From NCBI GenBank assembly GCA_050330975.1, contig JBHJHK010000431.1, positions 1 through 13,774 on the forward strand: 13,774 nucleotides of DNA. The letters are read 5' to 3'. This document shows positions 1 through 6,046 of the stretch, one piece after another (the stretch's first letter is position 1; every line of letters begins with the position of its first letter). The position numbers and the translations under genes were made by a program. Below the pieces are notes generated by a model that saw only the letters and a list, made by a program, of their open reading frames with translations, was not told the origin of the DNA and searched no databases. This DNA is from JBHJHK01 sp050330975 (lineage in GTDB: Bacteria > Pseudomonadota > Gammaproteobacteria > Competibacterales > Competibacteraceae).

Positions 1-585
1 GGCCCGCGCCCGCCCCGGCCCCCCCCCCCCCAACCCCAGCCGCCCCCCCGCGCCCCGGGCCCGCCGGCGGCCGGGGGGGGGATCTGGGGTGTCTGGCACG
101 CCACCACCGATTTGTCCATCAACTTGCCCATCGGCGACTACCAAGAGGGCCGGGCCACCAACTTGGCCTTCAACCGTTGGGGCTTTGACCTCACCGGTTC
201 TGTGACTTACCTCAACCTGGACAATGGCCGGGAGGCGTCGTTGGCGGTGGGCTTCACCACCCACCTGGAAAACGACGACACCAACTACAGCAGCGGCAAC
301 GAGTTCCACCTGGAGTGGGGTTTGTCCCAGAGCTTGCCCTTTGGTCTGAGCATTGGCCTGGCGGGCTATCACTACCATCAAATCGAAGACGACAGCGGCC
401 CCGGGGCCCCCAACGGCGGCTTTGAAGGTCGAGTCACCGCCTTGGGGCCGGCGCTGACCTATACCTTCCAAGCCGGCCAGACGCCCATTACCCTCAAGGC
501 CCGCTATTACCGGGAATTCAACACCAAAAACCGCCTCCGGGGGGACGTGGGCTTCGTGGGTGTCGTGGTGCCCCTGGGGCTGTAG
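1..585 (+). CDS. Outer-membrane transporter of the phenol MetA-degradation (SphA-like) family, 5' partial
   Basis: This is the C-terminal part of a beta-barrel protein of the Phenol_MetA_deg/SphA-like family (PF13557), outer-membrane proteins often annotated as transporters and presumed to admit hydrophobic substrates. The frame is open to the contig edge. Recognisable protein begins near base 82 (IWGVWHATTDLSINLPIGDY), and bases 1-80 encode only G/P/A/R low complexity that is probably artefact. The family signature NLPIGDY...ATNLAFNRWGFD is followed by alternating amphipathic strands, the segment GNEFHLEWGLSQ, the strand GLAGYHYHQI, and the end motif KARYYREFNTKNRL, closing with VVVPLGL. A TTG at 112 is not a credible start because homology extends upstream of it. 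About half of a normal family member (near 300 residues) is missing. The family call is confident; the substrate is unknown. Confidence 0.8.
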   Translation, partial: GPRPPRPPPPQPQPPPRAPGPPAAGGGIWGVWHATTDLSINLPIGDYQEGRATNLAFNRWGFDLTGSVTYLNLDNGREASLAVGFTTHLENDDTNYSSGNEFHLEWGLSQSLPFGLSIGLAGYHYHQIEDDSGPGAPNGGFEGRVTALGPALTYTFQAGQTPITLKARYYREFNTKNRLRGDVGFVGVVVPLGL

Positions 586-600
586 GATTGCCAGCTATTT

Positions 601-624
601 CCCTCCACCCCGGGGGGTGGGGGC
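601..624 (+). terminator. GC hairpin after the outer-membrane protein gene, possible terminator
   Basis: CCACCCC (605-611) and GGGGTGG (614-620) form a perfect 7-bp stem with a 2-nt spacer, extendable outward by G-C and G-U pairs. It lies 20 bp after the stop of the outer-membrane gene and before the next ribosome-binding site. There is no T tract, so it may only stabilise the mRNA end or be chance in GC-rich DNA. Confidence 0.25.
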
Positions 625-660
625 CGCCGTCGTGCCTTAACAACCGCGAGGAGTCGCGCC

Positions 661-1026
661 ATGAGAACTTGCCTGTTGTTGACCATTGCCCTGATCACCG
701 CCCCCTTGGCCCACGCCCAGCTGGATCAGGTCCAGGGGGCAGTCACCGATGCCGCCACAAAACAGGCGGTGGACATGGCCAAGGACCAGGCCATGGACAT
801 GGCCAAGGACCAGGCCATGGAGGCCGCCAAGGGCCAAGTGTCCGGTGCCACGGGGGGGGCCACCGGTGTCGCTGCCCCTGGGGCTGCCGCTGACGCCGTC
901 ACCGGCACCGCCAGTGGCACCGCTTCGGGGGGTGTCCAAGACGCCGTCCAGGGGGCCGTGGAAGACGCCGCCAAAGACGCCGCCAAGGATGCGGCCATGG
1001 GTCAGCTCAAGTCCGTCGTCAAGTGA
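661..1026 (+). CDS. Small secreted alanine-rich, amphipathic-helix protein with internal tandem repeat
   Basis: A 121-residue protein of unknown function. Residues 1-19 (MRTCLLLTIALITAPLAHA) are a clear Sec signal peptide with an AHA|Q cleavage site, so the mature protein is periplasmic or secreted. The mature part is almost entirely Ala, Asp, Lys, Gly, Gln, Met and Val. Residues 37-60 are three 8-residue units (VDMAKDQA, MDMAKDQA, MEAAKGQV) encoded by a near-perfect 24-bp tandem repeat. A Gly/Ala/Thr-rich middle (60-90) and a C-terminal DAAKDAAKDAA helix follow. The A-K-D heptad-like spacing suggests long amphipathic helices. The start is fixed by GAGGAG at 649-654. Low complexity prevents a family call; apolipoprotein-like or stress-type helical proteins are possible comparisons only by composition. 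Confidence 0.7.
   Translation: MRTCLLLTIALITAPLAHAQLDQVQGAVTDAATKQAVDMAKDQAMDMAKDQAMEAAKGQVSGATGGATGVAAPGAAADAVTGTASGTASGGVQDAVQGAVEDAAKDAAKDAAMGQLKSVVK
769..840 (+). repeat. 24-bp in-frame tandem repeat, three units
   Basis: Units lie at 769-792, 793-816 and 817-840. The first two differ only at their first base (GTG versus ATG) and the third has diverged. The unit is a multiple of three, so copy-number change would lengthen or shorten the helix without breaking the frame. Confidence 0.85.
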
Positions 1027-1030
1027 GGTC

Positions 1031-1073
1031 CCAAGCCTTGGGCTTGGAGCGGGGTCGACGTCTCAGCTGAGAC
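1031..1073 (+). terminator. Two consecutive hairpins downstream of the Ala-rich protein gene
   Basis: CCAAGCC (1031-1037), loop TTG, GGCTTGG (1041-1047) is a perfect 7-bp stem starting 5 bases after the stop codon. It is followed by a perfect 14-bp palindrome, GTCTCAGCTGAGAC (1060-1073). Neither has a T run, so intrinsic termination would be weak; mRNA stabilisation or protein binding to the palindrome is equally possible. Confidence 0.35.
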
Positions 1074-1087
1074 CTTCACCCTTGGGG

Positions 1088-1118
1088 TTGTGAACGAAAT
1101 ATTGCAAGATAGTAATTA
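1088..1118 (+). promoter_or_regulatory. Candidate promoter upstream of the sulfatase gene
   Basis: Between the Ala-rich gene and the sulfatase lies an AT-rich island (about 1090-1123) that stands out in GC-rich surroundings. TTGTGA (1088-1093) could be a -35 element. The -10 could be TAGTAA at 1110 (spacer 16) or TAATTA at 1113 (spacer 19). Neither is close to consensus; the base-composition change is the main evidence. Confidence 0.3.
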
Positions 1119-1192
1119 TTTTTCCCATGGGTTACAGTTCCGGCGCCATCCATTCCGCGGATTGACGCCTTCACCACCGAGGAGAAACCTGC

Positions 1193-2770
1193 ATGTCATT
1201 GCGCCTTTTATCCCTTTTGGGTCTGCTTGTGGCCCTGACGGCCACTGTCCAGGCTCAAGAAGCGGCGGCTGAGACCGACGCCCAAGCCGACCAGCCCAAC
1301 ATTCTGGTGATCTGGGGTGACGACATCGGTCAGAGCAACATCAGCGCGTACACCTTTGGCCTGGTGGGTTACAAGACCCCCAATATCGACCGGATTGCCC
1401 GGGAGGGGATCATGTTCACCGACTACTACGGTGAGCAATCCTGTACCGCTGGTCGGTCGTCGTTTATCACCGGCCAGAGCGTGTTTCGCACCGGCCTCAG
1501 CAAGGTGGGCCTCCCGGGAGCCGACCTGGGCATGCGAGAAGAAGACCCCACCATCGCCGGCCTCCTCAAGGCCCAGGGCTACGCCACCGGCCAGTTTGGC
1601 AAGAACCACCTGGGGGACAAGGACGAGCACTTGCCCACCAACCACGGCTTTGACGAGTTCTTGGGCAACCTCTACCACCTCAACGCCGAGGAAGAGCCCG
1701 AGAACGAAGACTACCCCGGGGACATGGTGCTGGCCGACGGCCAGACCTTCCGGGAAAAATTCGGCCCCCGGGGGGTGATTAAATCCAGTGCCGATGGCCA
1801 GATCGAAGACACCGGTCCCTTGACCCGCAAGCGCATGGAGACCGTAGACGACGAGACCTCCGAGGCCGCCATGGCCTTTATCCGCCAGCAGCACGAAGCC
1901 GGTATTCCCTGGTTTGTGTGGTGGAACGGTACCCGGATGCACTTTCGCACCCACGTCAAGCCGGAGCTACGGGGCATTTCCGGCCAAGATGAATACGCCG
2001 ACGGCATGGTGGAGCACGATATGCACGTGGGCAAGTTCCTGGAACTCCTCGACGAGTTGGGGATCGCCGACAACACCCTGGTGTTCTATTCCACCGACAA
2101 CGGCCCCCACATGAACACCTGGCCCGACGCCGGTTGGAGTCCCTTCCACGGCGAGAAGAACACCAATTGGGAAGGGGGTTGGCGGGTGCCCGCCATGGCC
2201 CGTTGGCCCGGGGTCATCCCCGAGGGTGTGGTCTCCAACGAGATCATGCACCACATGGACTGGTTGCCCACCATCCTGGCGGCGGTGGGGGTCACCGACA
2301 TCAAAGAGCGCCTCATCGAGGGCGGGGTCGAGGCCATCGGCCGCAGCTACAAAGTGCACCTGGATGGCTATAATTTTTTGCCCCACCTCAAGGGCGAGGA
2401 AGAAGAAGGCCCCCGCCGGGAAATCTTCTACTTCTCCGACGACGGCGACCTCACGGCGTTGCGCTACGACGACTGGAAAATCCTGTTTATGCTCCAGGAA
2501 GCCGAAGGTACGCTCAAGGTGTGGCAAAATCCCTTTAAAACCCTGCGGTTGCCCTACATCTTCCACCTGCGCCGGGATCCCTACGAGCGGGCCATCGAGA
2601 CCTCCAATACTTACTACGACTGGCTCATTGACCGGGCCTTTTTCCTGGTCCCGGCCCAGCAATACGTGGCCCAATTCCTCGCCACCTTCCAGGAATTTCC
2701 CCCGCGGCAGAAGGCCGCCAGCTTTAGCCTGGACCGGGTGATGGAGAAATTGGTCCCGCCGACCAACTGA
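1193..2770 (+). CDS. Secreted arylsulfatase (sulfatase family, CTAGR formylglycine motif)
   Basis: A 525-residue sulfatase (PF00884) expected to hydrolyse sulfate esters in the periplasm or outside the cell. Residues 1-21 form a signal peptide ending VQA. The alkaline-phosphatase-superfamily core has the usual landmarks: WGDD (Asp43, Asp44) metal ligands; SCTAGRSS with Cys84 as the residue converted to formylglycine and Arg88; GKNHLGD (Lys137, His139); RMH (His250); STDNGPH (Asp302, Asn303); and EKNTNWEGG (Lys322). The C-x-A-x-R form replaces the proline of classical CxPSR but is known in bacterial arylsulfatases. It still needs a maturase (FGE or anSME type), and none is encoded here. The C-terminal subdomain is complete. 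The start is supported by GAGGAG at 1179-1184, and a strong terminator follows. The substrate cannot be told from sequence. Confidence 0.93.
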   Translation: MSLRLLSLLGLLVALTATVQAQEAAAETDAQADQPNILVIWGDDIGQSNISAYTFGLVGYKTPNIDRIAREGIMFTDYYGEQSCTAGRSSFITGQSVFRTGLSKVGLPGADLGMREEDPTIAGLLKAQGYATGQFGKNHLGDKDEHLPTNHGFDEFLGNLYHLNAEEEPENEDYPGDMVLADGQTFREKFGPRGVIKSSADGQIEDTGPLTRKRMETVDDETSEAAMAFIRQQHEAGIPWFVWWNGTRMHFRTHVKPELRGISGQDEYADGMVEHDMHVGKFLELLDELGIADNTLVFYSTDNGPHMNTWPDAGWSPFHGEKNTNWEGGWRVPAMARWPGVIPEGVVSNEIMHHMDWLPTILAAVGVTDIKERLIEGGVEAIGRSYKVHLDGYNFLPHLKGEEEEGPRREIFYFSDDGDLTALRYDDWKILFMLQEAEGTLKVWQNPFKTLRLPYIFHLRRDPYERAIETSNTYYDWLIDRAFFLVPAQQYVAQFLATFQEFPPRQKAASFSLDRVMEKLVPPTN

Positions 2771-2774
2771 TCGT

Positions 2775-2799
2775 CGGTCATGGATTGATCCATGGACCG
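2775..2799 (+). repeat. Inverted repeat between sulfatase stop and terminator
   Basis: CGGTCATGGAT (2775-2785), spacer TG, ATCCATGGACCG (2788-2799) is an imperfect inverted repeat with a single bulged G, starting 5 bases after the sulfatase stop. It precedes the true terminator by 12 bases. It may protect the transcript 3' end or be an operator; no partner is visible. Confidence 0.5.
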
Positions 2800-2811
2800 T
2801 TTGTGAGAGAG

Positions 2812-2850
2812 AACCGACCCTGTCCCTTTGGGGCAGGTGTCGGTTTTTTT
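2812..2850 (+). terminator. Strong rho-independent terminator after the sulfatase gene
   Basis: AACCGAC (2812-2818) pairs with GTCGGTT (2839-2845), and the inner arm CCTGTCCC (2819-2826) pairs with GGGGCAGG (2830-2837) with one G-U pair around a TTT loop. A single unpaired T sits at 2838. The stem runs into seven Ts (2844-2850). This is a textbook intrinsic terminator separating the sulfatase unit from the DUF3141 unit, whose start codon is only 20 bases further on. Confidence 0.92.
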
Positions 2851-2869
2851 GCCTTCAGGAGCCAAAGCC

Positions 2870-3697
2870 ATGTCCTCCAACACTGACCGCGGGTCAAACT
2901 TCGCCCCCCCATTCTCCCTCGCCCCCTGGCAGGCTTGGTGGGACTACAGCGTCGACTTTTGCCAGCGTGGTGTGCTGTTTTGGGACACCCTGCGCCGGCG
3001 GGGCAACGACCACCTGGAGCAGGCCGCCAAGCCCCTCAGCCACGTGTTGAGCTACGCCTTTGAGGTGGTGATGGACGGCCGGGAGCTACCCCGCCCGGTG
3101 AACTACGGCCTGGTGCGGATCGTCCCTCCGGCCGGTGTGGAGGTGGACGCCAGCCGGCGGCCCTTCGTGGTGGTGGACCCCCGGGCGGGCCACGGCCCGG
3201 GCATTGGCGGCTTTAAGCCCGACAGCGAGATCGGCGCGGTGTTGCGGGCCGGCCACCCCTGTTACTTCATCGGTTTTTTGACCCGTCCTGTGGTGGGGCA
3301 GACCATCGAAGACGTGGGCCGGGCCGAGTTTGCCTTTTTGCAGCGGGTGGCCGAACGCCACCCCGACGCCGAGGGCAAGCCCTGCGTCATCGCCAACTGC
3401 CAGGCCGGCTGGGCCATGGCCATGTTGGCCGCCGGGGCCACGGACCGCGGGGGGCGTTTGTTGGTGGCCGGGGCGCCGTTGTCCTATTGGGCCGGGGTGC
3501 GGGGGGAAAACCCCATGCGCTACGCCGGGGGGCTGTTGGGGGGCACCTGGGTGACGGCTTTGGCGGGGGATTTGGGCAACGGCCTGTTCGACGGTGCCCA
3601 CCTGGTGACCAACTTTGAAAACCTCAACCCCGCCAACACGTTGTGGAGCAAGCACTACAACCTATGGGCCAAGATCGACATCGAGGCGCCCCGCTAA
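2870..3697 (+). CDS. DUF3141 protein, N-terminal half (PHA-synthase-like alpha/beta hydrolase), ended by in-frame TAA
   Basis: A 275-residue product corresponding to the first third of a DUF3141 protein (PF11339), a family related to the PhaC-type poly(3-hydroxyalkanoate) synthase alpha/beta-hydrolase fold; the reaction is not established. Landmarks: the N-terminal PWQAWWDYSVDFCQRGVLFWDTLRRRGN segment (residues 19-46, split here as PWQAWWDYSVDF and CQRGVLFWDTLRRRGN), DPRAGHGPGIGGFKPDSEIG (103-122), and the nucleophile elbow ANCQAGWA with Cys177. ATG at 2870 is preferred because CAGGAG lies at 2856-2861; a TTG at 2828 falls inside the terminator stem. The reading frame stops at TAA 3695-3697 after KIDIEAPR and resumes in the same frame with LEFERWWG, which is normally continuous in the family. 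This is therefore either a nonsense-mutated gene, a sequencing error, or a genuinely split gene. Without the second half it lacks the catalytic Asp and His. Confidence 0.85.
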   Translation: MSSNTDRGSNFAPPFSLAPWQAWWDYSVDFCQRGVLFWDTLRRRGNDHLEQAAKPLSHVLSYAFEVVMDGRELPRPVNYGLVRIVPPAGVEVDASRRPFVVVDPRAGHGPGIGGFKPDSEIGAVLRAGHPCYFIGFLTRPVVGQTIEDVGRAEFAFLQRVAERHPDAEGKPCVIANCQAGWAMAMLAAGATDRGGRLLVAGAPLSYWAGVRGENPMRYAGGLLGGTWVTALAGDLGNGLFDGAHLVTNFENLNPANTLWSKHYNLWAKIDIEAPR

Positions 3698-5137
3698 TTG
3701 GAGTTCGAGCGTTGGTGGGGGGCCCACACCCTGCTGGGTGCCCAGGAGATGGTGTTTATCGCCGACGAGTTGTTTGTGGGCAACAAGCTGGTTCGGGGGG
3801 AGATACAGACGTCCGACGGCCTGGCCATCGACCTGCGCAATATTCGCTCCCCCATCGTGGTGTTCTGTTCCCAGGGCGACAACATCACCCCGCCTCCCCA
3901 GGCGTTGCGCTGGATCTTGGACCTCTATCAAGATGTGGACGAGATCCACGCCTTTGGCCAGACCATCGTCTATGTCCTCCACCCCAGCATCGGCCACTTG
4001 GGGATCTTTGTCTCCAGCAAGGTGGGGCGCAAGGAGCACGATCAGCTGGCCCACAACATGGATTTGATCGACGTCTTGCCGCCGGGCCTCTACGAGGCCA
4101 CCCTGCGGAAAAAGACCGAGACCGATGCCGGCGCCGACCTGGCCCACGGCGATTACATCGTCACCTTTGAGCGCCGCACCCTGGACGACATCCGGGCCCT
4201 TGGGGACGCCGGCGGCGCCGACGACCGGGCCTTTGAGGCCGTGGCCCGGGTATCGGCCATCGGCCAAGGGCTCTACAACACCTTTGTGGCCCCCGCGGTC
4301 CGGGCCACCATCACCGATGCCGGCGCCGAAGTGTTGCGCCAGCTCCACCCCGGGCGGCTGCAATACACCCTGTTCTCCGATAACAATCCCTGGCTCCGCT
4401 GGACGGCGACGGCGGCGGAACAGGTGAAGCAACACCGCCAACCGGTGGCGGCCGACAACCCCTTCTTGGCCCTGGAGCACCAGGTGTCCGACACCATCGT
4501 CACCACCCTCAACGCCTGGCGGGATTGGCGGGACTGGAGTCAGGAGCAGCTGTTTTTCGCCCTCTACGGCTCGCCGCTACTCCAGGCCATGGTGGGGCTC
4601 AAGGCCAGCCAACCCCACGAACGCCCCCTGGGGGCTCGGCGCGACCCCGCCCGGATGGCCCTGGTGAACCAGATGCTCGACGACCTCAAGCAGCGGATGG
4701 CCATGGGCGGCCCCCGGGAGGCGGCGGCCCGGGCGTTGGTCTATATCCTCCTCCCCGAGGGTCGGGTCGACGAACGGGGCTTCAACACCCTGCGTCCCCT
4801 CCTCGACCAGCTGGAGGAGCCCCTTTCCCTGGGGATGTTTAAACAGCTGGTGCGAGAGCAGTACACCATGGTGTTGCTCGACGAAGGCGAGGCCCTGGCC
4901 GCTTTGCCCAAGCTATTGCCCACCGATCTCCAGGCCCGCCGGCGAATCTTCGATGGCTTGATGACGGTGACCACGGCGGCGGGGACCCCCAGCCCCCTCC
5001 GCAAGGCCCGCCTCGACGCCCTAGCAGTGGCCTTTGGCCTCGAAGATAGCCCCGAGGGAAGTGGGGAAGAGGGGCCATCCCAAGGCGCTGCCGCAGTCAG
5101 CACCCCTTCCACTTCGACATCGCAATCAACACCTTGA
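3698..5137 (+). CDS. DUF3141 protein, C-terminal part (Asp/His of the triad plus helical tail domain)
   Basis: A 479-codon continuation, in the same frame, of the DUF3141 protein after the TAA; together the parts give about 755 residues, a normal family length. The first 110 residues complete the hydrolase fold: LEFERWWGAH, IADELFVGNKL, FCSQGDNITPP with Asp61 as the expected catalytic acid, and HPSIGHLGIF with His100 as the expected catalytic base. The later part (about 300-455) is an all-helical region resembling TerB-like bundles, then a Ser/Thr/Pro-rich end. No ATG is available. TTG at 3698 directly follows the stop (TAATTG) with GAGG at 3683-3686, 11 bases upstream, so weak coupled re-initiation is conceivable. 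It ends 18 bp before the next gene, indicating an operon. Identity of the domain is confident; whether this segment is translated is not. Confidence 0.8.
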   Translation: MEFERWWGAHTLLGAQEMVFIADELFVGNKLVRGEIQTSDGLAIDLRNIRSPIVVFCSQGDNITPPPQALRWILDLYQDVDEIHAFGQTIVYVLHPSIGHLGIFVSSKVGRKEHDQLAHNMDLIDVLPPGLYEATLRKKTETDAGADLAHGDYIVTFERRTLDDIRALGDAGGADDRAFEAVARVSAIGQGLYNTFVAPAVRATITDAGAEVLRQLHPGRLQYTLFSDNNPWLRWTATAAEQVKQHRQPVAADNPFLALEHQVSDTIVTTLNAWRDWRDWSQEQLFFALYGSPLLQAMVGLKASQPHERPLGARRDPARMALVNQMLDDLKQRMAMGGPREAAARALVYILLPEGRVDERGFNTLRPLLDQLEEPLSLGMFKQLVREQYTMVLLDEGEALAALPKLLPTDLQARRRIFDGLMTVTTAAGTPSPLRKARLDALAVAFGLEDSPEGSGEEGPSQGAAAVSTPSTSTSQSTP

Positions 5138-5155
5138 TCAAAGAGGAGTTCTACC

Positions 5156-5479
5156 ATGCGCGCTATTCCCCTGATCGCGGGCTTTGTCCTCGCCCTGGGT
5201 CTTGGCTTCGGCCTCACCATCGATGCCCCTCAACCCGGCTCGGGGGCGGGTGTGACTGCAGTGGGCTTCACCCTGCCCACCGCCGAAGCCCTACCCGCCC
5301 GTCGGGTGGCCCGGCGGACGGCGCGGCGCACCTCCCGACGGACGACGGCGCGGATGAATTACTACTCCAGCTTGCCCGCCGGCTGTCCTTTGCGCGGCGC
5401 CTACTACTACTGCGGTGGCGTCTATTACCAGCCCGTGGTCCGGGGTGGCTCGACGACTTACGTGATCGTCAACCCCTGA
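5156..5479 (+). CDS. Tiny secreted Arg-tract / Tyr-Cys protein
   Basis: A 107-residue protein of unknown function. Residues 4-22 are a hydrophobic export signal, with possible cleavage as late as TAEA (42-45). Residues 49-66 form an Arg-rich tract built from RRT/RRV units (RRVARRTARRTSRRTTAR). The C-terminal 35 residues carry CPLRGAYYYCGGVYYQPVV, with Cys77 and Cys86 probably disulfide-linked and a run of tyrosines, ending in a beta-like TTYVIVNP. Small proteobacterial proteins with a similar CxxxGxYYYCGGVYYQP end are common but uncharacterised. The Arg tract suggests binding to polyanions such as DNA, polyphosphate or sulfated/acidic surface polymer, which is inference. AGAGGAG just upstream fixes the start. 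Gaps of 18 bp before and 24 bp after place it in the DUF3141 operon. Confidence 0.75.
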   Translation: MRAIPLIAGFVLALGLGFGLTIDAPQPGSGAGVTAVGFTLPTAEALPARRVARRTARRTSRRTTARMNYYSSLPAGCPLRGAYYYCGGVYYQPVVRGGSTTYVIVNP

Positions 5480-5503
5480 TATCCACCGCGAGGAGATACT
5501 GCC

Positions 5504-5911
5504 ATGATCCTGCCCATTGGCCGTTTTGTTCTGGTTTTGACCCTGGGGTTTGTCGCCCTTTCGACCCAAGCCGTGGCCACGTCGATCTTCGAGGCTTGTG
5601 AAGCCGACATCCAGAGCCACTGTTCCGCTGTCACCCCCGGCCACGGGCGGCTGACGGCGTGTCTGTACGCCCACGAAGACCACCTGTCCGACAGCTGCGA
5701 TGCCGCCACGGGGGAGATGGCCGACGTCCTCGACCTGGTATTTGATCGGTTGCGCTACGCCAAGCAGCAGTGTTCGACGGATATCCACAACCTGTGCGCC
5801 GATGTGACCCTGGGTCAGGGACGGGTCTTCACCTGCCTCTACGAACAGCGGGAAGCCTTGTCCGAGGGCTGTCGCACCCTAGTGGATGACGTCGAGCTTC
5901 CCGAGAGCTAA
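5504..5911 (+). CDS. Secreted cysteine-rich repeat protein (Cys_rich_FGFR/GLG1-type)
   Basis: A 135-residue exported protein. Residues 1-25 are a signal peptide ending AVA. The mature part is two copies of a four-cysteine unit: Cys32, 40, 53, 65 and Cys90, 98, 111, 123. Both copies have exactly the same spacing (C-x7-C-x12-C-x11-C), and both contain D-I-x-x-x-C, G-x-G-R and C-L-Y (GHGRLTACLY and GQGRVFTCLY). This matches the cysteine-rich repeat family (PF00839) known from Golgi glycoprotein 1 and many small bacterial secreted proteins. The cysteines should form disulfides in the periplasm. The role is unknown. GCGAGGAG lies upstream of the ATG, 24 bp after the preceding gene, so the two are co-transcribed. 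Confidence 0.88.
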   Translation: MILPIGRFVLVLTLGFVALSTQAVATSIFEACEADIQSHCSAVTPGHGRLTACLYAHEDHLSDSCDAATGEMADVLDLVFDRLRYAKQQCSTDIHNLCADVTLGQGRVFTCLYEQREALSEGCRTLVDDVELPES

Positions 5912-6046
5912 AGGCCAGGGTTCGTCGATCCCCCGTGGAGCCTGGGCTTCCCCGGGGCCGAGGCGGTAGTCGTTTCGGCACCACCGGGGGGGATCGGCGG
6001 CGTTTGGCCCCCACCCTTGCCCTTTGTGGACACGAGGAGGATCGCT

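Noticed and set aside
1208..1954. Long minus-strand ORF opposite the sulfatase
   Set aside because: Antisense shadow of conserved sulfatase motifs, with no own start signals.
2828..2869. TTG at 2828 as start of the DUF3141 N-terminal part
   Set aside because: It lies in the loop and stem of a strong intrinsic terminator and has no ribosome-binding site, whereas ATG at 2870 has CAGGAG.
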